Below are positions 38,800 through 50,770 of a stretch of 64,000 bases of DNA, in pieces (the first letter of the stretch is position 1; each line of letters opens with the position of its first letter). Below the pieces are notes generated by a model. That model was not told the origin of the DNA. It saw only the letters and a program-made list of their open reading frames with translations, and did not search any database. The stretch lies in the NCBI GenBank assembly GCA_016806645.1, contig JACSYO010001548.1, forward strand, positions 62,001 to 126,000, given 5' to 3'. Source of the DNA: Ophiodon elongatus. Lineage: Eukaryota > Chordata > Actinopteri > Perciformes > Hexagrammidae. The position numbers and the translations under genes are program-made.

Positions 38800-41090
38800 A
38801 AAAATAGTATAACAACGTTGGTATCACGTGGAGCGACGCCTGCCTCCCATATGAGCTTAACAACTTCTCCGCTCGCTTTGAAAGGGACAACCAGGAGGCG
38901 GCCATCAAGACTGTGCCCCCCTGCAGACCACCAGCCCCTCACACTCTCCCCCACCGACGTGTGTGCTGCGCTGAGCAAGATTAATGCACATAAGGCTGCA
39001 GGCCCTGATGGCATCCCCGGACGCATGCTCAGGGCCTGTGCTGGGCAGCTGACTGGGGTCCTGACTGACATCTTCAACCTGTCACTGGCCCAAGCAGCTG
39101 TACCCACATGCTTCAAAACCACCTCAATCGTGCCAGTGCCAAAGCACTCCACTGCAGTGAGCCTAAACGACTTCCGCCCTGTTGCACTCACCCCCCATCA
39201 TCATTAAGTGCTTCGAGAGGCTGGTCCTGGCTCATCTCAAAACCTGCCTACCACCCCCACTGGACCCCCTCCAATTCAACTACCGCCAGAACAGGAGTAC
39301 AGAGGACGCCATATCCACAGCGCCCTCTCCCACCTGGACAACAACAACGACTATGTGAGAATGCTGTTCATTGATTTCAGTTCAGCATTCAACACCATCA
39401 TCCCCTCCAAACTGAACACCAAACTAGGTGACCTCGGCATCAACACCTCCCTCTGCAGCTGGATACTGGATTTCCTAACCAACAGGCCCCAGTATGTTAG
39501 GTTAGGCAATCACACCTCCTTCACCCTCACCCTGAACACTGGCGTTCCACAGGGCTGTGTGCTGAATTCTCTCCTCTACTCCCTGTTCACCTATGACTGC
39601 ACGCCTGTACATGGTTCAAATACCATTATCAAGTTTGCAGACGACACAACGGTGGTGGGCCTCATCAACAACAACGATGAGTCAGCCTACAGGGTGGAGG
39701 TCAGCACCACCGTAAAGAATCTCGGAGTTATCTTTGATCAGGACTTGTCCTTTAACTCTCACGTAAAACAAATCTCAAGGACTGCCTTTTTTCACCTACG
39801 TAACATTTAAAAAATTAGACACATCCTGTCTCAAAGCGATGCAGAAAAATTTGTTCACGCATTTGCTACTTCTAGACTGGACTACTGTAATTCCTTATCA
39901 GGCTGCTCTAATAAGTCTCTTAAATCTCTCCAGTTAATCCAGAATGCTGCAGCTCGTGTACTAACAAAAACTAAGAAAAGAGATCATATTACTCCTGTAT
40001 TAGCTTCTCTTCACTGGCTCCCTGTAAAATCCAGAGTCAAATTTAAAATCCTTCTCCTCACCTACAAAGCCTTAATTGGTGAGGCACCATCATATCTTAA
40101 GGATCTCATCGTACCATATTTCCCCACTAGAGAGCTGCGCTCACTGAATGCGGGGCTGCTTGTGGTTCCTAGAGTCTTAAAAAGTAGGATGGGAGCCAGA
40201 GCCTTCAGTTATCAAGCTCCTCTTCTATGGAACCAGCTTCCACTTTCAGTCCGGGGGGCAGACACAGTGACCACATTTAAGAGTAGACTTGAGACTTTCC
40301 TCTTTGATAGCGCTTATATTTAGGGCTGGCTCAGGTTTGCCCTGGTCCATTCTTTCCAGCCCCTTGATATGCTGCTATAGGCCTAGACTGCTGGGGGACA
40401 ACTTAGGATACACTGAGCTCCTCTATCCTTTTCTCGCTCTCCTTCTGTATGAATTCATGTTCTATCAATGCACATTACTAACTCTACTTCTTCCCCCGGA
40501 GTCTTTGTGCTTTCTCGCCTTGCAGGTTTCCACGGATCGTGGTTGCATCTGGACCCTGGTCCTGCCTCCTGGTTCCTGCCGTGGCCCTGCAGAAGCACAT
40601 TCTTCTCTATTTTACCTTCTGTATGAATTCATGCACCATTAATGCACATTAACAGCCTCAAACTTCATGCCCTCAACACCAAAAAGACCAAGGAGCTTTT
40701 TGTGGCCTTCAAAAAGACCAAAGGCTGCACACAGACCCCCATCCATATCAATGGAACGGAGGTCGAGCGTATCTCCAGCTTTAGGTTCCTTGGTGTTCAC
40801 ATCTCAGGGGACCTCTTTTGGACCCTCAACACCTCAACCATGGTCAAGAAAGGCACACCAGCATCTCGTCTTCCTGAGGAGATCCACATGTCTCCTCTGA
40901 TCCTGGTGAACTTATACCGCTGCACCATCGAGAGCATCCTGACAAACTGCATCACAGTTTGGTACAGCAACTGCTTTGTCTCAGAAAAAAGCACTGCAGC
41001 GGGTGGTAAAGCATGGCCAACGCATCACCGGTACTATCGGTGCCATCGAGACCATTACCTACATTTAGACAACGTTTCATCTATCATGGC
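38800..41090 (+). pseudogene. L2/CR1-like LINE ORF2 (RT) relic, interrupted
   Basis: Starting with the linker (ELNNFSARFERDNQEAAIKT, about 38853), the copy shows HKAAGPDGIPGRMLRACA, a frameshift near 39195, then reverse transcriptase motifs FIDFSSAFNTI (39367), GVPQGCV (39541) and KFADDTTVVGL (39631). The frame is broken at about 39705 by another LINE fragment and resumes near 40657 with NTKKTKELFVAF, SSFRFLGVHISGDL and LYRCTIESIL, fading at 41080. The endonuclease is missing at the 5' end. It encoded a reverse transcriptase; the FADD catalytic motif survives but the gene is dead. Assignment to L2/CR1-like is by recalled motif similarity. Confidence 0.8.
39705..40657 (+). mobile_element. Nested Rex1/Babar-like LINE 3' fragment
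   Basis: Inside the LINE above sits the C-terminal part and 3' UTR of a different LINE: KNLGVIFDQDLSFNSHVKQI, AFFHLRNI followed by a stop at 39808, then in shifting frames LQLIQNA, ITPVLASLHWLPVKSRVKF, LLTYKALIGEAPSYL, LNAGLLVVPR and ALLWNQLP-like blocks to a stop near 40320. The 3' UTR includes GCTATAGGCCTAGACTGCTG and ends AATGCACATTAACAG. The 5'-truncated form is typical of LINE insertion. No clear target duplication was found. Confidence 0.7.
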
Positions 41091-42689
41091 CAAAATAAAC
41101 ACTATTGGTGCTTTGTACACGTTGTGGGATTCTCATATACCCTGGGAAACCAAAAGCCCTCATGTCTGGGTTAATAACATGTCTGGGTTAATAACATCAC
41201 CTAGAGGTGGAATTCACTGTTTCTAGCAAGTCACAAGTCAGCTGATTTACTACAACTGTATGAACCCAAAATAAATTGTTTTTGTTGAAATTTTATTGAA
41301 ATATAGAGATATAATATAAAGGATGCCGAAATAACTACAAAATAATGCAGATTTGTAAAAAGTCTGAATTCATGATTTGTTAGGTCTGGACACAAGCAAA
41401 CAACTTTTAAAATGCGTGTTTCCTGAAAGGTGTTTGGATATATTAGTGCTAAGTTATGCTAATATTTTACCTGCTCCATCAAAATAGCGTCATCTAGGCA
41501 TTAGTACAGTAAGGACGCTATTGTTAATACAATAGACGGTCTATGGTAACGTTAAACTCTGACTATTTTCCACTTTCTGATTTAACAACATCAGTTGACA
41601 AAAGGAGGAGAATCCCAACACCCATAGGCTTTCGCGGCACACATTTCTTGCTGGAGTTGAAATATTTTTTTAATATTTTGGTAATATCTATTGTGGCAAC
41701 AAGTGACAACTAACATTAGCACATAAGATAATTTTGCTTAATCATCCGAACAACATTAACCCATAAAATTACAATTCAGCATATTTAAACCATACAAACT
41801 ACAACTACCAACAGCTAGGGTTTTGTCGTCAAATGGAGTACAATAGCAGTTTAAATCCTAGAGAAGCTATACGTTCCAAGCTAAACGTTACTCGCCATGT
41901 CCGAAGAATAGCCTACCACAGATTAAGCCTACGTTACATGAATCTTGCAACACCACTGCACAAAGTTACAAAAATATATACCTAATGTATAGCTTCATGG
42001 TGCAAAATGAATTCAGTCTGTATGTCTGAGTCTCACTCCGCTTGACCATCGAGGTTGGGCAACAAACTAGCAACAACTTGTTTTGACGTGAATGTAATAG
42101 AATGGAGGGAGAGTGCAACATCTAGTGGATGAATGTTATTAATGTTAATCAATAGCACCTTTGAACATATAATAGTTTGCTATTCTACCCTCATGCTAGT
42201 CTCAGAGCTAGCAGCTGTGTTTCCATGGAAACAATCAATGAAAACTGCTGACATGTGGCAAAAACTGAGACTATAAAATGTCTCATAGTTTTTGCTTTGC
42301 TAACAATGTTGTGGAGCCTGCAATGACAAGAGGAGATATTTTTCAAGACTGCAGTAAATAAGCCCTTAAAAATATTTTGGGGAGGAAAATAGGTTCTTAA
42401 ATGTCTGCTACGGTTACTCTTATCACTGAATTTCCAAGTAAAATGTCCTAAAATCTATACTGCAGCTGATGTCTGCTTGGCTGGGTTTGCACTAGAAAAA
42501 CAGACACATTCTCTTTAACGCAAAAAATAATTATAGTTATTTACAGAGATGTTCTACAGTCCTCAAAGAGTTTGCAACATTGATTGCAAAATGCAGCACT
42601 GTTCTAGGCTGTAAAATTGAAAAAAAAAATGTAATTGGAGAGGGCTGACCACACCATACTGAGCTGACTCAAATTACCAACTACTTTAA

Positions 42690-43160
42690 TTTGTAAATCT
42701 ATTCATTATAGTGTGTGGCTCAACGGATGGCAATGTTTGTCTGTCAGTATATCCACCACTTTGGCACAGACTGAAATATCTCAATAAATATTGGATGGAT
42801 TGCCATGAAATTCAAACATTCATGCTCCCTCAATACTGACTTAGGTGATTCCCTGACTTTCCCTCTGAGGTTGACATTTGTGGTTTTGATTTATGTTTCA
42901 ACAGCTGGATGGATTGTCATGATACACACAGACTTTCCCGTCAGCCTCATCTGTATTTTGTGTTTAATACTAATTTGCAAACATTAACATGCTAACACGC
43001 TAAACCTAAACACATGACACACATTAGACTATACTTGCTAAACATCAGGATGTTAACATTGTCATTGTTAGCAAGTAAGCGTGCTGGAGTGAGCATGTCA
43101 ATAAAAGTACTGCAGTCTCTAATTACAACCTCAAAGATGTGCTACCATGGCTTAACTTTT
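42690..43160 (+). repeat. Non-autonomous repeat (TTGGATGG family)
   Basis: A fuller copy than at 35510: CACTTTGGCACAGACTGAAA, TATTGGATGGATTGCCATGA, GGTTGACATTTGTGGTTTTG and AACATGCTAACACGCTAAAC. These are characteristic blocks of a very common teleost repeat. Non-coding. Confidence 0.65.
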
Positions 43161-43553
43161 AGCAGGCTACTAAGCAAATAGTATATTGATTAGTCAATGG
43201 TTGCATATTCCACTCCGATTACTTTGTCGCCACTGTTTTCCTATACATTTACAGATCACACATATGAAGGTTGTTCTATTGTATACATTCAATAGTTTTA
43301 CACTGTCTAATAAAAACTAACTATCAGAAAAACAACATCATCAAAAGTGACTCTAAGAGAATAATCAGCGTAGAATGATAACTTTCAGTCCTAATCTGAT
43401 GCAGGACTGGCTTTAGTTCATGTCTAACTTTAAGTGCAACTCTTAGGAGATATTTTGAAGTGTGGGCCCACTGGCCTCATATCTACAAATCTCCCAATAC
43501 TTGCTGTACTTTGTGACAAACAAGTTTTTTGTTAACTCTTTCATTAGGAAAGA

Positions 43554-43590
43554 AAATCAAGTCCAATTCATTAGGAATTGGACTTGATTT
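43554..43590. other. Perfect 16-base hairpin
   Basis: AAATCAAGTCCAATTC, a 5-base loop ATTAG, then GAATTGGACTTGATTT. A perfect stem in otherwise AT-rich non-coding sequence. Confidence 0.85.
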
Positions 43591-45617
43591 GTGTCCATGA
43601 ACAAACTTCTAATGAGCCTGATAACAAGAACCAGTCAATGATCCCTCCCTATGTTTTTATATATCTCTTCCATTTACAATTCAATACCAATTTTGTGCAG
43701 TTTCAGTAGTAAAGCTCAAAATGAGAGGAAAGTAGGGATTAATATCTCTCTGTGCTTTGCATATAATTAACAACACTTTTAAAATGCAAAGGTTCTGGAA
43801 GCAGGACTGAACAAAAATCACACAAAATTCAAGTATTTATCTTGGGATCAAAGAGGAAGACAAAGAACCTAAATGTGAAGAAAAAGTCGAGACCCTGATG
43901 ATAATGACATTTGATTTATCTGAGTTTAACTGAAGTTCTGCGATAAGATAAGATAGCGTCTATAAAGCATACATGTAGTTTCCTTATTTGCATGATAGTA
44001 GAATTTGGGAATCATCTGCATAAGAATGTATATATCTGATGCTGATATCAGATAGAGATTTGTAGAGGACTATGGACTGATTGCTGAAATACTCCATGGG
44101 TATTGGAGGATTTAGAGTCCCCTGCAGCCAAACAAAAGGTTATTTCATAATTAGTATGTAATTAGTTTGTAGTAGCTTTATTAAGCACACATTTATGCAC
44201 CATGTAAGCACAGTAGTGTATACGTTTAGGTAACAAAGACCTTTTCTTTAAAGCCCCTATCATTTCAGTTTATAATGCACTTTAGTGGTGTACACAGCAT
44301 TAACACTTAATTCGAAGGAATTAATTAAATTACCACAGACTAATTGCATTGTGGATCTGGGGCCTTTAGATCCCCTGAGGGTCTGAGGACGTTGCCCATT
44401 TTGACCAGGTGGTAATCCAGTTTACCCTGCCAGAAAATATAATGATGAGGGAGAAACAGTGAATCCTTAATCTATTCATGTTGTTGTTGTTGTTACATTT
44501 TAGGTTCTACAAATACTGGAATGAGTCTACAACATACTTACAACAACATGGGCTTGGAGCTGAGAGCCACAGACAGGGATTTCTTGACTGAAAGAAAAAT
44601 ATAGAGTAATACCATGATAATCCTTTTGTAGTAGATTTTGTTCCTTTCCTAAATTCCCAAGAAGCTCTGGTATTCAACTGCAGCATCATGAAACTACAGA
44701 AAATGTATTACCAGTGGTTCCATTCAGTATGATGGCCATGAGAACACAGGAACCCCAGAACAGAATATAAAACATCTTCATATTTACTTCATATATAGCT
44801 CAATTTACTGTGGAAATTACTTTTAATACTTTATGGAAATGAAACTATATTTTCAATTATCCTAATATTACTGCATAAAGATATCCTAGCAACAGGAGAT
44901 GAACTGCCTTTAGCACATCATTTTGTTCGGTGTTTGAGTACAACCACAGGCTTTTCATCATTGGCTTTTTGCCTACAAAAGCGCTTATATAATGATGAAA
45001 TGAAATACTATATTAAGGATATCAGTGACTGTGTTTGCAGTCGCCTCACATGGCAGCACAGAAATTGTCAAACACTAAAAGGGGTCTGCACAGGTTTATG
45101 TGTCGCTCATTGTTCACTGAAGTTATACGCTTGAAAATGTTTGTGTGATATACTGACACAGTGTAGAGTTGTTGTAATAATGTGCTGTTTCGTGATAAAC
45201 TGTTCTTCAGGCGGCTCAGGCTGAATGCAGAGCGTGCTCCGTGGCTCTCCTCGGCAGATTGTGAACGTTGTTCTCACTCTTAATGATTATAAGAGATAAG
45301 TCTCATGAATACCAATGAAGGCGCTCTCTGTCATTTGCATTTCAATCATTATAAAAAGATCCTGTCAGAGGCATCGCTCTCCTCAAAATGTCACAGACAC
45401 AGAACCACAGCAGCTGATAATTACCACATATACATAATGTATATATTATACATATATGCTATGTATGTGCTTTTGAAGCAGTATTTGGACTGTGATGAGG
45501 GTCAGCCTTACAAAACCTAATCCAAATTACTGCCAGGACCACACAACTTTATAACATGGCATATTTGCAGAATTTTAAGCTATAGTATGGAGTAACACCA
45601 AATGTGTATAGAACTGG

Positions 45618-46078
45618 GGATGCCCATTGTTCCAATGGCCAATTATTCAGAAACTCTAATAATCCCCAAAATGTCCCATTGGACCGAAAGTCCATTGTCC
45701 GACAGCCCATTGTTCCAAAAAAATAAAGAATCTGCACACCCTCCATGCAATGTCCATACAAGCATATGGCCAATCATAATGCAGAATGATGTCATTGGAC
45801 CTTCTTGATTATTTTTTTCTACAGACAAAGGTATGACCCACTGCCTCTGATTATTTGCTGCCTTTGTTGGTTTGGTTGGTTGGGTTTCGACATGAGGAGT
45901 GACACTTGTTAGGGTAAGAATATCAGGGTTAGCCAATCAGTAGGGCAGGTCATGCCTTTGCCATAGCAGGAAGAAAAATCAAAAACATCCAATGACATCA
46001 AATGGGTGTTTTTGGTTCACTTGGACCTTTTGCAGACTATTACTGCTTCGGTACAATGGGCAGTCGGAACAACGGCAT
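45618..46078. mobile_element. Fold-back MITE
   Basis: The left arm ATGCCCATTGTTCC is mirrored at the right by GGAACAACGGCAT. Both arms contain further CCCATTGT/ACAATGGG motifs in inverted orientation (45660-45716 and 46048-46062). There is no coding capacity. A non-autonomous element of unassigned superfamily. Confidence 0.55.
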
Positions 46079-46779
46079 GGCACCTACAAAAGGCATTCCT
46101 GCATTAAGCGTGATTTCTGCACAGCCAAAGTGATGTCACACCATCAAAAACAGCCCTCTGTGGGAGTTCTGTGCGGCAGGTTTACACCTATCCGTGCACC
46201 TCCAACATTTTCTAAAAAAATTAAGAACTTTGGAGAGCTCTGTGAATGTTGTTTTGCTGCAAGGAGAAACCCACAGAAAGTACAAAAGATCCAAAGAATC
46301 GAGGCTTTATGCACGAGGGTAAAACCTGCTTCTGTTTAAGATGCATGATGTGCATGCCTCAATTATGGGCTCAGAGATCAATAAAAAACATTCTAATAAG
46401 ATGAATGCATAACCTGGAAGTTTCTATCCAATAATCGTGCCCATTTTACGGAGTGATTGGCCCAGTTTGTGTGGGTGTGCAAATAGGTGGGGTCTGAACC
46501 TCATCTTTTTTCATTCAACAGTTTTCCCTCACTTTTTATGTCAACAACCGAGTGGAACATGAATGTCTGAAGCATGACCATCTGAAAACGTGTGTGCGTG
46601 CAGTTATGTTTTCATTATTTGAAAGATTCATCATACTGTGCCCAAAAAAAGGCCTGCATGCATGCCTATACTTTCTTCGCCCGATTCTCACCCATGATAA
46701 CTCAGTTTCTTCATACTATTATGAGAGGGGGATGTCGTTTCTTTTTCTCGAAAAACAACAGAACCGTTCTATTTAACGT

Positions 46780-47050
46780 TGGGCGATGGTCACAGTTTTA
46801 AACATGTGGTTAACGTTGGGAAAGGGAACGACTTGGTTAGGTTTAGAAAAAGACCATAGGTTAAAATAAGTATGTTTTAACATACAGACCTAGTTACAGT
46901 GTGTATATGACGTAACTTGTGACGTGGTTACGTACTTAACTTTAAATAACTCAACATGTCAACTTTCACATGGGACATGGACAGCGGTCTCCTGGGTGAA
47001 AGTCCGGTTTGTTTGACCCAACCATCCACCTCCACCCTTGCAAATCTAAC
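46780..47050. repeat. Interspersed repeat (AGGTTTAGG family)
   Basis: It contains GACTTGGTTAGGTTTAGAAA, GGTTAAAATAAGTATGTTTT and GAAAGTCCGGTTTGTTTGAC. In inverted orientation the same order of blocks appears at about 61040-61290. Non-coding. Confidence 0.6.
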
Positions 47051-48091
47051 AGATGTAAATGTGACCTTTATGGATGTTTTTTTTTTTACAGTGAGGACGG
47101 CTTGTAGATATTATTACCATAAATGTCACTTACAGCTACTCTAGTGGTTGCTCAAAGCAGTTAATGTTTTTCAAGCCAATCGTAGCAGTTTTTTGACGGA
47201 ATAAAATTCATGGGTCGTGTTAAAACATAATGGGTGCATTCAACGGCCTTTCAACTTTAACAAGCCACGATGACTTTAAGAGGAGAAAATAAATTGCATG
47301 CAAACACATCCCTCGAGAAATGAACAACCTTGTCACGTGGCAGTGTAGTGGCACCATGAATAAATGGAAGCTAAGTATGTAAATGGTGTGCATACACTGT
47401 TAATGGGACACCCCCATCATGCTTTCATGTTTGCCCTAATGTCACACCACAGGTGCACTCAAGAGGCCCGAGTGTACCGAAACAGAAAATTGACCGCAGG
47501 AGCCAGCGTGTGATAATCACAGCCTCTCATTAATCTTTAGGTCTACTGAAACATGCTTGCAAAACCATTTAGTGTCCCAACATGGAGGCAGAATTACAAC
47601 TAACCAAACACTGGCCAGGTTTGCTAGACGCAGTTTACTTAATTTGTCCTCCCAGAAGAGCTGCCACTTTTTAATTGTATGTGCCTGCCCCTCACGAGTC
47701 ACTGACACTGACATAAACAGTAAATAAAAACGTTTTAAAATGGGAAAGAAACAGGTCTGGAGTAAAAGTTCACGCTACCTATGCCTTTAACATGCAACTC
47801 ATTTAGTAATAAAATGCTATTAAATAATTTTCTCAAGGAAGAAAATGTCTTCACTCTTCCAAATATGGTAAAAAATGAAAACACATTAACAGATCTGTCA
47901 GATTCAGTGCAACATACTGTACACAATACAGATAAGTGGTTGTTGAGAAATGAATGTGTGTGGGATGAGGACATCCTTACTGTGCAGTAATCCCTCCTTA
48001 AGAGCTCTTCTGCTTACGTAAAATAAAATATATTTACAGTAGATAGTCCAGCAAGGCAAACGCCATATTACACAGCTATTGCTGTTTCTAC

Positions 48092-48207
48092 CTGTTAGTC
48101 ATATGTTTGTGTGCATATGGTTTGGACAGATCAGCAAACAACTGCCTACTCAGCATCTGCATGTCATCACTGTCAGATGAATATGTTGATGCACCATGAT
48201 GGAAGGC
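48092..48207 (-). other. Exon-like segment with splice signals, unknown product
   Basis: On the minus strand this 116-base segment is preceded by a pyrimidine-rich acceptor (tcatttcccctgcag) and followed by donor GTAGAA after AACAG. It is open throughout and would encode about 38 residues including STYSSDSDDMQMLSRQLFAD. The codons look ordinary. I do not recognise the peptide. It could be an alternative or 5' UTR exon of the neuroligin-4-like gene, an exon of an unknown nested gene, or a chance open frame. Confidence 0.3.
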
Positions 48208-48760
48208 CTGCAGGGGAAATGACAAGATTATGGAAGGAGATGCAAGGCACAGAGAGCAAAATGACAAATTAAAAATTATTTTATTATGCATTAAAACTGC
48301 AAAATGTTGGGCAGATTCAGCTCCAGTTTGACATTTGTATTGTAAATGACTTCCCTTTTGTGCATTTTAAAAAGAGGCAACAGGGTCAGTGGAATTAAAA
48401 ATGAAAATAAGATTTAAGGCAAAACCCTGCATATTTTAAAGGCACGCGCTCTCATTGAAGATTGTTCTCCGACAAAACAATAAAACCAATTTCCTGCATT
48501 TGTACGATGACATGTTCCAGGAATCCTCGATGTTATTTGGAACAGGCAGGAGGAGTGGATTATGGAGAGATGTTGTACATCTTTGACTTTCATTTTAATA
48601 GCAATTTCATCCTGGATGAACTATGCAGTTTGTTGAAAACAAAAGCCAAATAAGGAAATGATTGAAGGAGGATGGCTGTTTGACTGGGGCTGTAGTACAT
48701 GACCAAATGTGCACGCAGATTCCTGGAAGTTAGACATGTCTAGCTCTCTCAGTCGATGTC

Positions 48761-48782
48761 AAACAACAACAACAACAACAAC
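48761..48782. repeat. (AAC)n microsatellite
   Basis: Seven AAC units. Confidence 0.85.
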
Positions 48783-49079
48783 TCAGTGAGAATTACCATA
48801 ATCTTCAAATGTCTCATACAGCCTCTCTGGAGTGAATCTCACACCTGCCCTGTCATTTTTCCCCTCTCTGCTAAAGATGGCGAAGGAATGGCACCCTTTG
48901 CTTTACACCAAAATGAGTCAATGCTCAGCTGCACTGGAGGTAAATATGACACTCTTTAGTAATATATTAAATCAGAGATCAATGTATTATCAGTTATTAC
49001 CCCTCGTGCAATAGCAGTGCAGACCTGAGCAGGTTTAAAATGGATAAGATGTCACAACTACACTTTTTCCCAGGAAACA

Positions 49080-49160
49080 CACTCTCTCTCTCTCTTTTTC
49101 ACTCTCTCCCTCTCTCACACACACACCACACACACACACACACACACACTCACACTCACA
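49080..49160. repeat. Compound (CT)n and (CA)n microsatellite
   Basis: CT-rich run followed by interrupted CA units. Confidence 0.85.
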
Positions 49161-49418
49161 CAGCATTTCTGCAATTATATTGTCCAACCTTGTATTTTCC
49201 AGTAAAAGACTTAATGCATTTGGTCCACATGGGCCTAACAGCCACTCTGGACATTGTCATTTCCTCTTGGAGCTGGTATAACACACACAAGGTCATCCCG
49301 TGTTAAACCAGCAGCCAGTGTGAAGCCCCAGCTCACGATGCACCTCTCTCGCACTGAATGCCACCCAGTATGAATACACGCAAAAATAAAATCACAGCAT
49401 TAGCAGAGCTGTATCTGT

Positions 49419-49471
<53 letters not shown>
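49419..49471. repeat. Poly-A followed by (AT)n
   Basis: About 14 A, then about 19 AT units, a possible old retroposon tail, though no element body is recognised next to it. Confidence 0.85.
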
Positions 49472-49474
<3 letters not shown>

Positions 49475-49809
49475 CAAGGCACAACCCCCCCCACTCCCCT
49501 CCCTTTTCCCCCCTTTTCCCTGAAAATCCACACACAGATATCTACACCACCATCTTGTGGCTGCTCGGAAAGCGATGCGCGCAGAGAGCTGCTGGCAGGT
49601 GCCCGTCTCTGCTGCAGCTCGTACACACAAACGTCTTGTGATAAAAAATAAATAAATAAATGAAACGCAGGTGTGAAATGCGTTGAAATGCTTCGCCGTG
49701 TTGAGGGAAAAGCACTTTGTGCCGTCAGATCACAACCGCTTCTCGTGTCCGTCCGATGGCATTAAAGTTAACCGAGCTGTTGCTTTGGCACCGAGTTTGG
49801 TCAAAGCAG

Positions 49810-49839
49810 TGTGTGTGCGTGCGTGCGTGCGTGCGTGCG
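49810..49839. repeat. (GTGC)n microsatellite
   Basis: About seven GTGC/GTGT units inside the CpG-rich block. Confidence 0.85.
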
Positions 49840-50382
49840 CACAGGGACAAAGCTCAAACACTGATTTACATAATTAATAAAAAAGCCTGGTGTGTGACTA
49901 GGGATCAGCGTCTGCACTGCTGGCTGGTTGCAACCATTCATTCTTTTACCAGCGTTTACAAATGAACAAATCACCAACTGGAGTCGGATGAAAGTGCGCA
50001 AGAATCAGCCTCTGCCGCTGCGGAGGTGTTCACATCAAAAACACCCACGTTATGCCCGTTTTTTTTTTCTAATATTTTTTTTTCTCAGAAGTTGTGATTG
50101 TCAAAACGACTGTGATCCCAGCTGATGTTGTCAGTAAATGTCTGTTGATGAATTCCCGGTGGATTATGCGCCTTTTGTGAGACTGAAGCGCGTCCGGACA
50201 AGCCGTGAGAGGAGGAAGAGGAGCAGCAGGAGGAGGAGGAGGATGAGGGTAGGGGGGTGGGGGGGGGTCAGCGCCTAAAAAACGCACAGAAATGCAGCCG
50301 CTTGTCTATAAATATTTGTATGTTTTCCTGCTGGAGTAAACGTGGAAGGCTCAGCATCGCATCCAGCCGGCGGCACACTTAC

Positions 50383-50600
50383 CTCAGCCGTCTCACTCTT
50401 TTGTGTAAGTCCCGACTTTCGGCAAATCACACGCCACATAGGGGGGGGAAAAACAATTAAGTCCACCTCCAGCCTCCTTGCTTTGCAAATCCAAAGTAAG
50501 AAGCGCAGTCCCGATGGGCTGAAGGCAGCCCGGCTATACGTCCTGTGTGCGCGTGGCGCGCGAGAAAAGAGATGCGGCTTTATCAGCACAGAAGATGTTT
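50383..50600 (-). other. Candidate non-coding first exon (donor at 50383)
   Basis: On the minus strand CTGAG precedes GTAAGT at 50382-50377, a near-perfect splice donor inside the CpG-rich block. Used with the acceptor at 35405 it would give the 5' UTR exon that the gene needs. The 5' end is not defined; 50600 is a guess at the border of the CpG-rich run. Open frames in this segment look incidental. Confidence 0.35.
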
Positions 50601-50700
50601 CAATGAGTCATTGCAGAGGCTCTGGAAACGGTGCTGAATCTAATTGCTCTCATAGAGCGAGTGTATTGCGAGGACAAGATTAGTGTTAGAGAAACCAGGT

Positions 50701-50733
50701 CTCTCTCTCTCTCTTTCTCTCTCCCTCCCCCCC

Positions 50734-50769
<36 letters not shown>

Positions 50770-50770
50770 G
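50701..50770. repeat. (CT)n microsatellite
   Basis: CT-rich run interrupted by CCC steps, ending CGCGCG at the edge of the CpG-rich block. On the minus strand it is a GA tract. Confidence 0.9.

Larger units (their letters stand above)
35406..50382 (-). other. nlgn4x: Putative 5' intron of neuroligin-4-like gene
   Basis: Interval between the acceptor at 35405 and a candidate donor at 50383. It is an intron only if the first exon proposed at 50383 is correct. Repeats fill much of it. Apart from the listed elements, 36200-36940, 37640-38790, 41090-42690, 43170-45600, 47060-48090 and 48210-49080 hold nothing I can name. Confidence 0.4.
49690..50700 (-). promoter_or_regulatory. CpG-rich block, candidate neuroligin-4-like promoter
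   Basis: This kilobase stands out from the AT-rich surroundings by its GC content and many unmutated CpGs, for example the GCGCGTGGCGCGCG run near 50549. It includes a (GTGC)n tract at 49810-49839, a GGA-rich and G-rich stretch at 50205-50270, and lies next to the CT repeat at 50701-50770 (GA on the minus strand). Such CpG-rich islands mark vertebrate promoters. Its position 15 kb upstream of the coding exon, with a minus-strand donor inside it, suggests the neuroligin promoter. This is inference without transcript data. Confidence 0.45.

Noticed and set aside
38784..39191. Minus-strand open frame opposite the LINE
   Set aside because: Antisense shadow of the reverse transcriptase-coding strand.
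40289..40642. 117-codon plus-strand open frame in the LINE 3' region
   Set aside because: It lies mostly in the 3' UTR of the nested LINE and shows no domain.
43554..43590. MicroRNA precursor
   Set aside because: The stem is only 16 bases, perfectly paired with a tiny loop, too short for a typical precursor.
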